Shown here one piece after another: positions 1 through 8,996 of a stretch of 64,000 nt of DNA. The notes beneath the pieces are model-generated. The model did no database searches. It was not told the origin of the DNA and worked only from the letters and a program-made list of their open reading frames with translations. Each line of letters begins with the position of its first letter. Within the stretch, counting starts at the first letter, position 1. The translations under genes and the position numbers were made by a program. The stretch comes from Polaribacter haliotis. Its GTDB lineage: Bacteria > Bacteroidota > Bacteroidia > Flavobacteriales > Flavobacteriaceae. The stretch covers positions 2,490,001-2,554,000 of the forward strand of contig NZ_CP061813.1 in assembly GCF_014784055.1 (NCBI RefSeq). The letters run 5' to 3'.

Positions 1-904
1 TTTGCGCTAGTTTTTCTTTGCTTTCAACAGTCCAACCAGCAACATGTGGAGAGAGAATTACGTTTTCTGATTTGATTAAATAATTAAAAGCATCTGGCAT
101 TTTATCATCAGAAAAAAGATTTTCAAAAGAGGTTTTTTCATACTCTAAAACATCTAAACCTGCACCTAAAATTTTACCAGTTTTTAAAGCTGAAACCAAA
201 TCTTTTGTAACTACAGATGTTCCACGTGCAGTATTTATCAACCAGAAATTCTTTTTAAAACTATTGATAAAATTCGCATTTACCATGTTTTTTGTGAGGT
301 TAGTTTGTGGCGTGTGTAAGCTTAAAACATTAGCATTTTCTTGTAATTCTTGCAATGAAACTTGCATACAATTTTCATCGCCAACATTTGGTTTTAAATC
401 GTAACAAAGAACATTTACATCGAAACCACGCAATTTTTTTGCGAAAGATTTTCCCATGTTTCCATAACCAATTAAACCAACCGTTTTTCCATCGAGTTCT
501 ATTCCGCGATTTTCTTCACGCAACCATTTTCCGTTTCTAACTTCTTTATCGGCTTTATTCAACTTATTAAAAAGCGATAATAACATTCCTAAAGAATGTT
601 CGCCAACTGCATTTCTGTTTCCTTCTGGTGCAGCAATTAATTCGATATTTTTAGATGTTGCATAATCACAATCGATATTTTCTAAACCAGCACCAACTCT
701 TCCAATAAACTTTAAATTTGTGGCTTTGTCCAGGAAGTTTTTATCAATAGAAAACCTACTTCTAATTATAAAACCATCGTAATTATGAATTTTTGCTTCA
801 ATTTCTTCTTTTGAAGACGTGTAATCTTCATCATTAGTGAAACCCAACTCACAGAGTTGTTTCAGTAGAAGTGGATGGTTTGTATCTAAATGTAGGATTT
901 TCAT
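1..904 (-). CDS. D-isomer 2-hydroxyacid dehydrogenase (phosphoglycerate dehydrogenase-like), 3' end cut by window
   Basis: NAD-dependent oxidoreductase of the D-2-hydroxyacid dehydrogenase family, cytosolic. The frame opens at ATG 904-902 and is still open at base 1, giving 301 codons, so only about 10-20 residues are missing. Visible are the Rossmann motif GYGNMG (residues 146-151) and the catalytic triad of the family: Arg in NTARG (227), Glu in DVLEYE (254) and His in SPHVAGWT (287). The order N-terminal substrate half, Rossmann domain, C-terminal return is normal. It starts 1 nt after the membrane protein gene and about 0.5 kb after panB, so it is probably the last gene of that operon. 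SerA-like 3-phosphoglycerate oxidation is the usual annotation; the true substrate cannot be read from sequence. Confidence 0.9.
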   Translation of the reverse strand, partial: MKILHLDTNHPLLLKQLCELGFTNDEDYTSSKEEIEAKIHNYDGFIIRSRFSIDKNFLDKATNLKFIGRVGAGLENIDCDYATSKNIELIAAPEGNRNAVGEHSLGMLLSLFNKLNKADKEVRNGKWLREENRGIELDGKTVGLIGYGNMGKSFAKKLRGFDVNVLCYDLKPNVGDENCMQVSLQELQENANVLSLHTPQTNLTKNMVNANFINSFKKNFWLINTARGTSVVTKDLVSALKTGKILGAGLDVLEYEKTSFENLFSDDKMPDAFNYLIKSENVILSPHVAGWTVESKEKLAQ

Positions 905-905
905 T

Positions 906-1352
906 TTAATATTTTTTAATTATTTTGATGATTGAACCAACAGTAATAAAAAATAAAGTTCCAATAGAAAGAAATTTTAGAGATTCTTTAACTCTCTCTA
1001 TAAAACTCATTGTATCAATTATATTTTTTTCAACATCAAAAAATGAACTGTTATATAAGAATTCTGTAAATACTTTATTAAGTAAGAACACTCTGATAAA
1101 ACTTGAGAAAAAAGAAATTAACAAACCAATTAAAATAAAATATTTAATTGAGAAAACTAAACCCCTTTTTTTATAAAAAAAGAAAGTAATTACAGGAATT
1201 ATTAATAAAATTAAAAAACTAAAAAAACCATTTTGTAGCTCAAAAAGCTTTAAATTATATAAACTCAAAAACATTAATGAATGAAATAATGCGCTTTCAA
1301 GTAATATAATAAAAATAAGCTCCTTCTTTAATTTTTTAAGAATTTCACCCAC
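906..1352 (-). CDS. Hypothetical four-helix integral membrane protein
   Basis: 148 residues with about four hydrophobic segments (roughly residues 12-32, 40-60, 68-92 and 125-145), a basic start and a basic tail (IIKIIKKY). I recognise no catalytic motif. Size and layout recall small Bacteroidota membrane families such as DUF4199, but this is only a resemblance. It lies 13 nt downstream of panB and ends 1 nt before the dehydrogenase start, so it is co-transcribed with both. The opposite-strand frame at 925-1176 is its shadow. Confidence 0.7.
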   Translation of the reverse strand: MGEILKKLKKELIFIILLESALFHSLMFLSLYNLKLFELQNGFFSFLILLIIPVITFFFYKKRGLVFSIKYFILIGLLISFFSSFIRVFLLNKVFTEFLYNSSFFDVEKNIIDTMSFIERVKESLKFLSIGTLFFITVGSIIKIIKKY

Positions 1353-1365
1353 CTAATAATCTATT

Positions 1366-2184
1366 TTAATACTGCTCCTTATCACTTGGAAAATCGCCAC
1401 TTTTTACATCGGTAATATAGCTTTCAAAAGCGCCAGTCATATCTTTATATAAATCTAAATATCTACGTAAAAAACGAGGATGAAATTCGTGTGTCATTCC
1501 AATCATATCATGGGTAACTAAAACCTGTCCATCAACACCATTTCCAGCGCCAATTCCAATTACAGGAATAGAAATTGCATCTGCAACTTGCTTTGCTAAT
1601 TTTGCAGGAACTTTCTCTAAAACAATGGCAAAACAACCAATTCTTTCGAGCATTAAAGCATCTTCCATTAATTGTTCTGCTTCTTCTTCCTCTTTAGCTC
1701 TAACAGTATACGTTCCGAATTTATAAATAGATTGTGGCGTTAAACCCAAATGGCCCATTACAGGAATTCCGGCATTTAAAATACGTTTTATAGATTCTTT
1801 TACTTCTTTTCCACCTTCTAATTTTATAGAATGTCCTCCAGATTCTTTCATAATTCGAATCGCAGAACGCAAGGCTTCTTTTGGGTCCGATTGGTAACTT
1901 CCGAAAGGTAAATCTACCACCACCAAACAACGCTCAATAGCTCTAACCACAGAACTTGCATGATAAATCATTTGATCTAAAGTAATTGGCAACGTAGTTT
2001 CATGCCCAGCCATAACATTAGAAGCAGAATCGCCAACTAATAAAACATCGATTCCTGCACTATCTAAAATTTTTGCCATGGTATAATCATAGGCAGTAAG
2101 CATAGAGATTTTTTCTCCATTGGCTTTCATATCAACCAAAGATTTTACAGTTACACGTTTATATTGCTTTTTAGCTGTAGACAT
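1366..2184 (-). CDS. panB: 3-methyl-2-oxobutanoate hydroxymethyltransferase
   Basis: Transfers a hydroxymethyl group from 5,10-methylene-THF to 2-oxoisovalerate to give ketopantoate, the first step of pantothenate synthesis. At 272 residues it has the usual length. Family blocks are clear: [14 protein letters not shown] near the N-terminus, [13 protein letters not shown] with the metal-binding Asp, [25 protein letters not shown], the catalytic Glu in IVLEKVP, and IPVIGIGAG. First gene of a short operon with a membrane protein and a 2-hydroxyacid dehydrogenase. Upstream, 2197-2215 holds a perfect 8-bp inverted repeat with a 3-nt centre (TTACTTTT/AAAAGTAA); on the minus strand it contains TACTTTTA, close to the TAnnTTTG -7 box. 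Confidence 0.96.
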   Translation of the reverse strand: MSTAKKQYKRVTVKSLVDMKANGEKISMLTAYDYTMAKILDSAGIDVLLVGDSASNVMAGHETTLPITLDQMIYHASSVVRAIERCLVVVDLPFGSYQSDPKEALRSAIRIMKESGGHSIKLEGGKEVKESIKRILNAGIPVMGHLGLTPQSIYKFGTYTVRAKEEEEAEQLMEDALMLERIGCFAIVLEKVPAKLAKQVADAISIPVIGIGAGNGVDGQVLVTHDMIGMTHEFHPRFLRRYLDLYKDMTGAFESYITDVKSGDFPSDKEQY

Positions 2185-2321
2185 ATTTTTAAGTTTTTAC
2201 TTTTGGTAAAAGTAAGAAAAAGCAATAGATGTTCTGCATATTTTCAATTTTCTGAAAACTAAAGGTTTAAATAACTGTAATATTAATTTAGTAGCTTTAG
2301 CTTTTTAAAAATCAATAAATT

Positions 2322-2801
2322 ATGATTCGCATTGTCACACTTTTAATTATTATTACTTTTTCTACCACTATTTCTGGACAAAAAAATAAAGAGGAAATTG
2401 CCATAAAAAGCGTTATTGATACTTTTTTTGAAGGCTTGCATAAAGGCGATAGTACACTTATGAAATCTACTTTACATAGAGAAGTGAAAATTCAAACAAC
2501 ATCAACAAATAAAGAGGGCAATAAAATATTAATTACAGATAGTTTAGAAAAATTACTTACGGGTGTTGCCAATAAAAAACCGTCGCACATTTATTTAGAA
2601 AAACTGACTTCAATAGACATTAAAATTGATGGAAATTTAGCTTCAGTTTGGACACCTTACGAATTTTATTTCAATGGAAAGTTTAGTCATTGTGGAGCGA
2701 ACTCTTTTCAGCTTTTTAACAACAATGGCATTTGGCAAATAATTTATTTGGTAGATATGAGAAGAAGAGAAAATTGCGAAACTTTAAAAGAAAAAAAATA
2801 G
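2322..2801 (+). CDS. Exported NTF2-like (lumazine-binding-like) protein
   Basis: 159 residues. A hydrophobic signal peptide (MIRIVTLLIIITFSTTISGQ) suggests periplasmic location. The mature part has the NTF2/SnoaL-like pattern: IAIKSVIDTFFEGLHKGDSTLMKSTLH, then ASVWTPYEFYFNGKFSHCGANSFQLF and a final GIWQIIYLVDMRRR. Bacteroidota proteins of this type are usually annotated putative lumazine-binding or nuclear transport factor 2 family. No enzymatic residue can be assigned. It stands 28 nt before the sigma factor gene but that gene has its own -7 box. Confidence 0.8.
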   Translation: MIRIVTLLIIITFSTTISGQKNKEEIAIKSVIDTFFEGLHKGDSTLMKSTLHREVKIQTTSTNKEGNKILITDSLEKLLTGVANKKPSHIYLEKLTSIDIKIDGNLASVWTPYEFYFNGKFSHCGANSFQLFNNNGIWQIIYLVDMRRRENCETLKEKK

Positions 2802-2804
2802 CAG

Positions 2805-2812
2805 TATATTTG
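2805..2812 (+). promoter_or_regulatory. Bacteroidota -7 box of the ECF sigma gene
   Basis: TATATTTG matches TAnnTTTG exactly, 16 nt before the ATG at 2829. It lies just after the preceding stop codon, so the sigma gene can be transcribed independently. Confidence 0.5.
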
Positions 2813-2828
2813 TCGCTTTAATAACAAA

Positions 2829-3395
2829 ATGGCAGAAGATATAAACACGATAAATTCCAATAAATGGATTGATAATTACGCAGATTACCTGTTTAATTAT
2901 GCAATTTCTCGTGTTAATAATAGCGATTTAGCAAAAGATTTAGTGCAAGATACTTTCTTTGCTGGATTAAAATCTGCTAAAAATTTCCAAGGAAAATCTA
3001 CAGAAAGAACTTGGTTAGTTTCCATTTTAAAAAGAAAAATTATAGATTATTATCGTAAAATTAATTCTAAAAAAGGGAAAGCCGAAGTTAGAATGAATTT
3101 TTATGATGATGGAGAAAATGAAGGAAATTGGTTAGAAGAAAGAGTTCCACAAAATTGGGAAAATCAATCTGAAAAAAGTATAGAAACAGAAGAACTTAAA
3201 AATCAATTAGAAGCTTGTATCGATAATTTGCCCGAAAAGTATGCTTTGGTTTTTCGTTTAAAGACAATTCAAGAGTTCGAAACTGAAGAAATTTGTAAGG
3301 AGTTAGATATTACTGCGTCAAATTTATGGGTTATCATTCACAGAGCTAGAACACAGCTTAGAAAATGTATGGAAGATAACTGGTTTAATAATTAG
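2829..3395 (+). CDS. ECF-type RNA polymerase sigma-70 factor
   Basis: 188 residues with region 2 (DYLFNYAISRVNNSDLAKDLVQDTFFAGLKSAKNF and the aromatic STERTWLVSILKRKIIDYYRK) and region 4 (LPEKYALVFRLKTIQEFETEEICKELDITASNLWVIIHRARTQLRKCMEDNW). The spacer is acidic. Region 4 ends in the helix-turn-helix for -35 recognition. The next gene starts 3 nt later and encodes a small Cys/His protein of zinc-finger anti-sigma type, the usual partner arrangement in Flavobacteriia. Regulon and signal are not evident here. Confidence 0.93.
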   Translation: MAEDINTINSNKWIDNYADYLFNYAISRVNNSDLAKDLVQDTFFAGLKSAKNFQGKSTERTWLVSILKRKIIDYYRKINSKKGKAEVRMNFYDDGENEGNWLEERVPQNWENQSEKSIETEELKNQLEACIDNLPEKYALVFRLKTIQEFETEEICKELDITASNLWVIIHRARTQLRKCMEDNWFNN

Positions 3396-3398
3396 AAA

Positions 3399-3662
3399 AT
3401 GTTCAAAAAACTAATAATAACTTGCGACGAAGCCACTGCCATTTGCGATAAAAATCAATATGGAGAAGCAACAATTTCAGAGCTTATAAAGTTGAATATT
3501 CACTTTATTAAATGTAGAATATGCGCTTTATATACTAAACAAAATATAAGGATGACAAAAATTTACAAAGGCCATTCTAAGAGTTGCAAACAAATAACAC
3601 ATTGCATGTCTTCGAAAGACAAAGAAAACTTAAAAAAAACAATGGAAGAAAGTAGTATTTAA
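3399..3662 (+). CDS. Small Cys/His protein, putative ZAS-like anti-sigma partner
   Basis: 87 residues without a membrane segment. The segment HFIKCRIC (residues 31-38) has the H-x3-C-x2-C spacing of zf-HC2/ZAS anti-sigma factors, with further Cys near residues 9, 16, 63 and 69. Placed 3 nt after the sigma factor stop, so translated together. Soluble short partners of this kind are common next to flavobacterial ECF sigma genes. The role is inferred from position and motif. A strong terminator follows at 3683. Confidence 0.7.
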   Translation: MFKKLIITCDEATAICDKNQYGEATISELIKLNIHFIKCRICALYTKQNIRMTKIYKGHSKSCKQITHCMSSKDKENLKKTMEESSI

Positions 3663-3682
3663 AAACACTTCCTAATAATATT

Positions 3683-3719
3683 AAAAACGGAACTTATAAA
3701 ATATAAGTTCCGTTTTTTT
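3683..3719 (+). terminator. Rho-independent terminator after the sigma/anti-sigma pair
   Basis: Near-perfect inverted repeat AAAAACGGAACTTATA / TATAAGTTCCGTTTTT with a 2-nt centre, ending in T7. Confidence 0.85.
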
Positions 3720-3820
3720 GTACTTTTGAAAACCAGATTATTAGACTTATAGTTTTTATGATATTTAGATAAAAAATCCCAGAATTCTAGTAACCTAACC
3801 ATCAAAAAATATTTAAATAA

Positions 3821-4462
3821 ATGCACTTTCTACCCGAAAATATAGACAATTACGTAGTTGCACATTCGCAACAAGAGCCTAAAATATTACAAGAATTAAC
3901 GAAAGAAACTTGGCAAAAAGTTCTAAACCCAAGAATGTTAAGTGGTGCTTTTCAAGGGAGAGTTTTATCGATGATTTCTAAATTAACTTCACCCAAAAAT
4001 ATTCTTGAAATAGGAACTTACACAGGTTATTCTGCACTTTGTTTGGCAGAAGGTTTGGCGAAAAATGGTGCTATTTTTACGATTGATAAAAATGAAGAAT
4101 TAGAAACACTTCAAAATAAATACTTCGAAAAATCAGAATATCGAAATCAAATTACGCAGTTAGTTGGAAATGCCATAGAAATTATTCCAAAAATTAATGC
4201 AAAATTCGATTTGGTTTTTATAGATGCAGATAAATCTAACTATATTAATTACTTCCATTTAATTATTGATAAAATGAATTCTGGCGGCATTATTTTGTCT
4301 GACAATGTGCTTTGGAGTGGAAAAGTAGTAGAAAAACTAGACCCAAAAGATCTAGATACAAAAGTACTTTTAGAGTATAATAAATTATTAAATGAAGATG
4401 TTAGAATAGAAACTGTTTTGCTACCAATTAGAGATGGTTTAACAATAAGTAGAGTAAAATAA
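3821..4462 (+). CDS. Class I SAM-dependent O-methyltransferase (caffeoyl-CoA/catechol type)
   Basis: 213 residues. The SAM-binding motif EIGTYTGYSALCLAEGL and the metal-binding motif DLVFIDADKSNYINYF mark the metal-dependent O-methyltransferase family (COG4122); GGIILSDNVLWSGKV is the next family block, contributing Asp/Asn metal ligands. The C-terminal end RDGLTISRVK is typical. Cytosolic and monocistronic. The acceptor is unknown; members methylate catechols and related small molecules. Confidence 0.93.
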   Translation: MHFLPENIDNYVVAHSQQEPKILQELTKETWQKVLNPRMLSGAFQGRVLSMISKLTSPKNILEIGTYTGYSALCLAEGLAKNGAIFTIDKNEELETLQNKYFEKSEYRNQITQLVGNAIEIIPKINAKFDLVFIDADKSNYINYFHLIIDKMNSGGIILSDNVLWSGKVVEKLDPKDLDTKVLLEYNKLLNEDVRIETVLLPIRDGLTISRVK

Positions 4463-4465
4463 TAA

Positions 4466-4489
4466 TTCCTTCGAAGGCAGAAATCGATG
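4466..4489. repeat. Decayed copy of the ATTCCTG..CAGGAAT palindrome family
   Basis: ATTCCTTCGAAGGCAGAAATC between convergent genes resembles the intact copies near 8817, 46070, 47040 and 50354, with mismatches in the arms. Confidence 0.4.
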
Positions 4490-4533
4490 CTTAATTTTAA
4501 AAAAGTAATTTAATTCTACAGATGCAAAAAAAT

Positions 4534-4818
4534 CTAAAACTGTCTCTTTACAGGTCCAGTAAAATCGTCAATCCCGTCTTTTACAGAGTTAATTTCTTTA
4601 TTAATGTCTTTCGTAAGATTCTTGGTATCTGCACCAATATTATCTGAACTATCTTTTATTTCTTGCTTAATATCGTTGGTTGCGTCTTTAATTTGACGCA
4701 TTCCTTTCCCTAAACCTCTGGCAATTTCAGGAATTTTATCTGCACCAAAAACCATAACTACGATTAACATAATAACCATAATTTCTGGACCGCTAATAAA
4801 AAGTACAATCGAATTCAT
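4534..4818 (-). CDS. tatA: Sec-independent translocase subunit TatA
   Basis: 94 residues: one N-terminal membrane helix (about residues 9-23), the hinge FGADKIPEIARGLGKGMRQIK, an amphipathic helix and a charged, poorly ordered tail. This is the TatA/TatE layout; it forms the pore of the twin-arginine system in the inner membrane. TatB is unlikely because of the short tail and the FGADKIPEIAR hinge. tatC is not in this window. The start at 4818 sits 4 nt from a perfect -7 box, suggesting a very short or absent leader. Confidence 0.92.
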   Translation of the reverse strand: MNSIVLFISGPEIMVIMLIVVMVFGADKIPEIARGLGKGMRQIKDATNDIKQEIKDSSDNIGADTKNLTKDINKEINSVKDGIDDFTGPVKRQF

Positions 4819-4822
4819 ATTA

Positions 4823-4830
4823 CAAAGATA
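4823..4830 (-). promoter_or_regulatory. -7 box of tatA
   Basis: Minus-strand TATCTTTG (TAnnTTTG), followed by TAAT and the ATG. The layout TATCTTTG-N4-ATG is the same as that of thiL at 34729. Confidence 0.5.
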
Positions 4831-4904
4831 CAGAGTTATTTTAATAAATAGAAAACAACTTTTGTTTTAAATTATTGTAATTTTATCGAAACAAATAAAA
4901 GTCA

Positions 4905-5117
4905 ATGAATCCCTTAATGTTATACCCTTATCAAATTATAATAATTTTTGCTATAATTATTATAATGGTTGTTACAGCAATGGTTTTAGCTTCCAAAAAA
5001 GAAAGTAATATTCGGTTTATTATTTGGGGAATTATTATTTTGTTTGTCCCATTTTTAGGTGCTTTGGCATATATTATTTCTTATTATTCTAACGAAAAGA
5101 AAGTAAAAACAACTTAA
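4905..5117 (+). CDS. Small two-helix membrane protein, PLDc_N-like
   Basis: 70 residues with two membrane helices (about 8-28 and 38-60) joined by the short loop ASKKESNIRFIIWG. The second helix FVPFLGALAYIISYY resembles the PLD-nuclease N-terminal (PLDc_N) family, whose members often carry W-x-P-x-G-x-x-Y. Function unknown. It converges on the methyltransferase gene with only 9 nt between the stops. Confidence 0.7.
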   Translation: MNPLMLYPYQIIIIFAIIIIMVVTAMVLASKKESNIRFIIWGIIILFVPFLGALAYIISYYSNEKKVKTT

Positions 5118-5126
5118 ATAAGTTTT

Positions 5127-5582
5127 TTAAAAATTTAACTTTGCTTGTCGATCGTACATAATAATGCTTCCTGCTACAGAAACGTTTAAACTTAATTCTG
5201 ACTTAAATTTTACTAAATGATGTGATTTTTCAATAGCTAATTTAGACATTCCATGATCTTCTGCACCTAATAAATACACACAACGTTTAGGGTGTTTAAA
5301 AGTCTCTAATTGAACCGCTTTTTCATCTAGTTCTACACCAACTAACATGGCACCTTTAGGTAGATTGTTAAAGAAATCTTCAAAAGTTTCGTAATGAAAA
5401 TAAGGCATTGCACCAAAAGCTTTATGAGTATCGCAAGCTTGTTTTGCATACCTATTACCAATGGTAAATATAAAACTTGCGCCTAAATTTTGTGCAGAAC
5501 GCCAAAGAACACCTAAATTTTCAGGAGTTTTTCCATTCTGAATTCCAATTCCGAAAAAACCTTGTTCTAAATTATTTACCAT
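5127..5582 (-). CDS. SpoU/TrmH-family RNA methyltransferase, short form
   Basis: 151 residues, the size of a single SPOUT domain. Motif 1 NLGVLWRSAQNLGA (Asn and Arg), motif 2 YLLGAEDHGMS and motif 3 SLNVSVAGSIIMYDRQ form the knotted SAM site and identify a tRNA/rRNA 2'-O-ribose methyltransferase. The target nucleotide cannot be told. The ATG overlaps the mutS stop by one base (TAATG-type junction), so translation is coupled. A second SpoU enzyme lies on the other side of mutS. Confidence 0.9.
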   Translation of the reverse strand: MVNNLEQGFFGIGIQNGKTPENLGVLWRSAQNLGASFIFTIGNRYAKQACDTHKAFGAMPYFHYETFEDFFNNLPKGAMLVGVELDEKAVQLETFKHPKRCVYLLGAEDHGMSKLAIEKSHHLVKFKSELSLNVSVAGSIIMYDRQAKLNF

Positions 5583-8191
5583 TACTTTTTTGTCAACATT
5601 CGCTTAATTTCGTTCAATTTCATTAACGCTTCAATTGGTGTTAACGTATCAATATTTGTTGATAAAATCTCATCTCTAATATTTTCTAACAATGGATCAT
5701 CTAATTGAAAGAAACTTAACTGCATTTCTTCGTGTTGAGATTGTTTTAAAACGTCTTTAACTTCCGAGTTTTTATTGTTTTTCTCTAATTGAGCCAGTAT
5801 TTTATTCGCTCTATGAATCACCATATTTGGCATTCCAGCAAGTTTTGCTACGTGAATACCAAAACTATGATTAGAGCCTCCAGAAACGAGCTTTCGAAGG
5901 AAAATAATATTGTCTTCCAATTCTTTTACTGACACATTAAAGTTTTTAATGCGCTCAAAAGTGGAAGTCATTTCATTTAATTCGTGATAATGTGTGGCAA
6001 ATAACGTTTTTGCTTTGGATGGATGTTCGTGCAGAAACTCAGAAATTGCCCAAGCAATCGAAATTCCATCATAGGTTGAGGTTCCTCTTCCGATTTCATC
6101 TAATAAAATTAAACTTCTATTAGAAACATTATTCAAAATGGAAGCAGTTTCATTCATTTCTACCATAAAAGTAGATTCGCCCATAGAAATATTATCACTC
6201 GCACCAACTCTGGTAAAAATTTTGTCTACAATACCAATTTTTGCGTTTTGAGCAGGCACATAACTTCCCATTTGCGCTAATAAAACAATCAAAGCAGTTT
6301 GTCTTAAAATGGCTGATTTACCAGACATATTTGGCCCAGTAATCATAATTATTTGTTGCAAGTTTCTGTTTAAAACAACATCGTTAGCAATATACGTTTG
6401 GTCGATTGGCAACTGCTTTTCAATAACAGGATGTCTTCCATTTTTTATTTCTAAATCTGTGCTTTCATCCATAATTGGGCGCACATAATTGTTATCAATC
6501 GCTAAAACAGAAAAAGAGAGTAAACAGTCAATTTTTGCAATAATTTGTGCATTTTCTTGTACTTTTTGTACAAAACCGATGACATATTGCAATAATTTAG
6601 AAAAAATTTCTTGTTCTAATTTGGCAATTTTTTCTTCAGCACCTAAAATTTTTGTTTCGTATTCTTTTAATTCTTCAGTAATATAACGCTCTGCATTTAC
6701 CAAGGTTTGCTTACGAATCCATTCTTCAGGTACTTTGTCTTTATGAGTGTTTCTAACTTCAATATAATATCCAAAAACATTGTTAAACGCAATCTTTAAA
6801 CTGTTGATTCCTGTGCGTTCTGTTTCACGAGCTAACATATTGTCTAAATACTCTTTCCCAGAATTGGAAATCGCACGTAAATCGTCTAGTTCTTGATGAA
6901 CACCAGAAGCAATTGCATTTCCTTTATTGATGTTTACAGGAGCATCATCAAACAGGGTTTCCGTAATTTTTTCAATTAAAACTTCGCAAGTATGCAACTG
7001 ATTTCCGAGTTCTTTAACCGCTTTATTTTTACTTTTTTCTGAAGTTGTTTTTATAGGTAAAATGGCTTTTAAAGAATCTTTTAAAAGTACAATTTCTCTT
7101 GGCGAAGCTTTACCAGTTGCCACTTTAGAAATGAGTCTTTCTAAATCGGAAATTTGTTTTAGTTGATAGGTTACTGTTTTAGAAAAATCATCTGAATCTA
7201 TAAAAAACTTTACCAATTCATGGCGATTTTTAATTTCAACAATGTTCTTCAAAGGCAAAGCCAACCAACGTTTTAACAATCGTCCACCCATTGGAGAAAT
7301 GGTTTTGTCAATAACGTTTAAAAGTGTAACTGCATTTATAGAATTCGGATTATAAAGCTCCAAATTTCTGACCGTAAAACGATCCATCCAAACATAATTA
7401 TCTTCTGCAATTCTGCTAATTTGTTGAATGTGTTTTAACTGATTGTGTTGTGTTTCCGATAAATAATACAACACTGCTCCAGCTGCAATAATTCCGTTTT
7501 TTAAATCTTGAACGCCAAAACCTTTTAATGTTTTTACCTCAAAATGATTCTGTAAAGTTTCGTTTGCATATTCTGCTTGAAAAACCCAATCATCCAAATA
7601 AAACGTATAATATCTGTTTTCAAACAGTTCTAAAAATTGTTGTTTGTGCTGTTTTTGAACCAAAACTTCACTTGGCGAAAAGTTTTGCAATAATTTATCT
7701 ATGTATTCTTCATTTCCTTGAGCAACCAAATATTCGCCAGTAGAAACGTCTAAAAATGAAATTCCTAGTTGTTTTTTATCAAAATGAACAGCAGCAAGAA
7801 AGTTGTTTGTTTTGGTTTGTAAAACTTCGTCATTTAAAGAAACTCCAGGCGTAACCAATTCTGTAACACCACGTTTTACGATGGTTTTGGTCATTTTTGG
7901 GTCTTCTAACTGATCGCAAATTGCCACACGCATACCAGCTTTTACCAACTTTGGTAAATACGTATTTAAAGAATGATGAGGAAAACCTGCCAACGCAGTT
8001 TCAGTCTCACTTCCTGCGCCTCTTTTTGTTAAGGTAATTCCTAAAACACCAGCGGCTTTTTTAGCATCTTCACCAAAAGTTTCGTAAAAATCTCCCACAC
8101 GAAAAAGCAACATTGCATCAGGATATTTATTCTTGATAGCATTGTACTGTTTCATTAAAGGCGTTACCTTTTTTGGTTTGGATTTTGCCAA
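5582..8191 (-). CDS. mutS: DNA mismatch repair protein MutS
   Basis: Mismatch recognition ATPase, 869 residues, full length. N-terminal mismatch-binding domain has [16 protein letters not shown] with the conserved Phe-x-Glu. The ATPase has Walker A GPNMSGKS (about residue 615), the signature [14 protein letters not shown], Walker [17 protein letters not shown] and FATHYHEL. The C-terminus carries the helix-turn-helix dimer segment. The first in-frame start is TTG at 8191 (residues MAKSKPKK), 27 nt downstream of a near-consensus -7 box (TATCTTCG, 8219-8226, minus strand). Co-transcribed with the SpoU gene. Confidence 0.97.
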   Translation of the reverse strand: MAKSKPKKVTPLMKQYNAIKNKYPDAMLLFRVGDFYETFGEDAKKAAGVLGITLTKRGAGSETETALAGFPHHSLNTYLPKLVKAGMRVAICDQLEDPKMTKTIVKRGVTELVTPGVSLNDEVLQTKTNNFLAAVHFDKKQLGISFLDVSTGEYLVAQGNEEYIDKLLQNFSPSEVLVQKQHKQQFLELFENRYYTFYLDDWVFQAEYANETLQNHFEVKTLKGFGVQDLKNGIIAAGAVLYYLSETQHNQLKHIQQISRIAEDNYVWMDRFTVRNLELYNPNSINAVTLLNVIDKTISPMGGRLLKRWLALPLKNIVEIKNRHELVKFFIDSDDFSKTVTYQLKQISDLERLISKVATGKASPREIVLLKDSLKAILPIKTTSEKSKNKAVKELGNQLHTCEVLIEKITETLFDDAPVNINKGNAIASGVHQELDDLRAISNSGKEYLDNMLARETERTGINSLKIAFNNVFGYYIEVRNTHKDKVPEEWIRKQTLVNAERYITEELKEYETKILGAEEKIAKLEQEIFSKLLQYVIGFVQKVQENAQIIAKIDCLLSFSVLAIDNNYVRPIMDESTDLEIKNGRHPVIEKQLPIDQTYIANDVVLNRNLQQIIMITGPNMSGKSAILRQTALIVLLAQMGSYVPAQNAKIGIVDKIFTRVGASDNISMGESTFMVEMNETASILNNVSNRSLILLDEIGRGTSTYDGISIAWAISEFLHEHPSKAKTLFATHYHELNEMTSTFERIKNFNVSVKELEDNIIFLRKLVSGGSNHSFGIHVAKLAGMPNMVIHRANKILAQLEKNNKNSEVKDVLKQSQHEEMQLSFFQLDDPLLENIRDEILSTNIDTLTPIEALMKLNEIKRMLTKK

Positions 8192-8278
8192 GGTTTTGGA
8201 AATTTTCAGTTAGTTTTGCGAAGATAAAAATAGTAAGCAGTTTTCAGTAGCGGTTTGCAGTGAACTTATCCACAAAAT

Positions 8279-8809
8279 ATGAGAAAACTTAAAAATAACG
8301 AGTTAGGTAGAATTACGGTTGATGAATTTAAATCTGTTGAAAAAACGCCTTTAATTGTCGTTTTAGACAATATTAGAAGCTTAAATAATATTGGTTCCGT
8401 ATTTAGAACTTCGGATGCTTTTCTGGTAGAAAAAATCTATTTATGTGGCATTTCTGCAACGCCACCAAATAAAGACATTCATAAAACTGCTTTGGGTGCA
8501 ACAGAATCTGTGACTTGGGAATATGCTGAAGATACTTTGGAATTAGTTAAAAAATTGAAAGCAGAAAACATTAAAGTTTTGTCTATTGAACAAGCAGAAA
8601 ATAGTACAAAGCTGAATACTTTTTTCCCAATAGAAAATGAAAAATACGCCATTGTAATGGGAAATGAAGTAAAAGGTGTGCAACAAGAAGTGGTTAATGC
8701 TTCTGATTTTTGTATTGAAATTCCACAATTAGGTACCAAACATTCTTTGAATATTTCTGTAACTACAGGGGTTGTAATTTGGGATTTGTTTTGTAAAATG
8801 AAGAAATAA
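8279..8809 (+). CDS. TrmH/SpoU-family tRNA/rRNA 2'-O-methyltransferase
   Basis: 176 residues. Motif 1 LDNIRSLNNIGSVFRTSDAF, the HKTALGATESVTWEY block, motif 2 AIVMGNEVKGV and motif 3 LGTKHSLNISVTTGVVIWD are all present. The protein lacks an N-terminal substrate-binding extension, which suggests a tRNA-type enzyme. It is divergent from mutS; the 87-nt gap holds a copy of the heptad CAGT pattern (8237-8262). Confidence 0.92.
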   Translation: MRKLKNNELGRITVDEFKSVEKTPLIVVLDNIRSLNNIGSVFRTSDAFLVEKIYLCGISATPPNKDIHKTALGATESVTWEYAEDTLELVKKLKAENIKVLSIEQAENSTKLNTFFPIENEKYAIVMGNEVKGVQQEVVNASDFCIEIPQLGTKHSLNISVTTGVVIWDLFCKMKK

Positions 8810-8816
8810 TTTATTT

Positions 8817-8845
8817 GTCATTCCTGTGTAGGCAGGAATTCAAAC
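8817..8845. repeat. Palindromic repeat, ATTCCTG..CAGGAAT family
   Basis: GTCATTCCTG-TGTAGG-CAGGAATTC: perfect arms with a 6-nt loop. Same family as 12146, 46070, 47040 and 50354, here between convergent genes. Confidence 0.7.
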
Positions 8846-8900
8846 TACATTTTTTAAATACTCCAAAAACTTAAAGAATAACAATTCGTTTTTAGAAAAG

Positions 8901-8988
8901 TCTAGCCCAGATTGAACGACCTGTTTGAGCTCTTTTTTATTCTTTTTTGAATAAAAAAAGCGAGTAGTGAAAGCTGGAAATAGCTCCA
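8901..8988. repeat. Dispersed repeat with long hairpin (first copy)
   Basis: The core reads GAACGACCTGTTTGAGCTC, a T-rich/A-rich hairpin, then AAAAAAGCGAGTAGTGAAAGC, flanked by TAGCCCAG and GCTGGAAATAGCTCC. The reverse-complemented core occurs at 45850-45915 with a different loop and different flanks. It separates two convergent genes and may also act as a terminator. Confidence 0.65.
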
Positions 8989-8996
8989 AAAAAAAC

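Noticed and set aside
355..540. Plus-strand ORF of 61 codons
   Set aside because: Antisense to the 2-hydroxyacid dehydrogenase, whose catalytic motifs are intact; composition is His/Phe-rich as expected of a shadow frame.
1..2184. panB-linked dehydrogenase as a ketopantoate reductase
   Set aside because: The protein has D-2-hydroxyacid dehydrogenase motifs with the R-E-H triad, not PanE motifs; operon position alone is too little.
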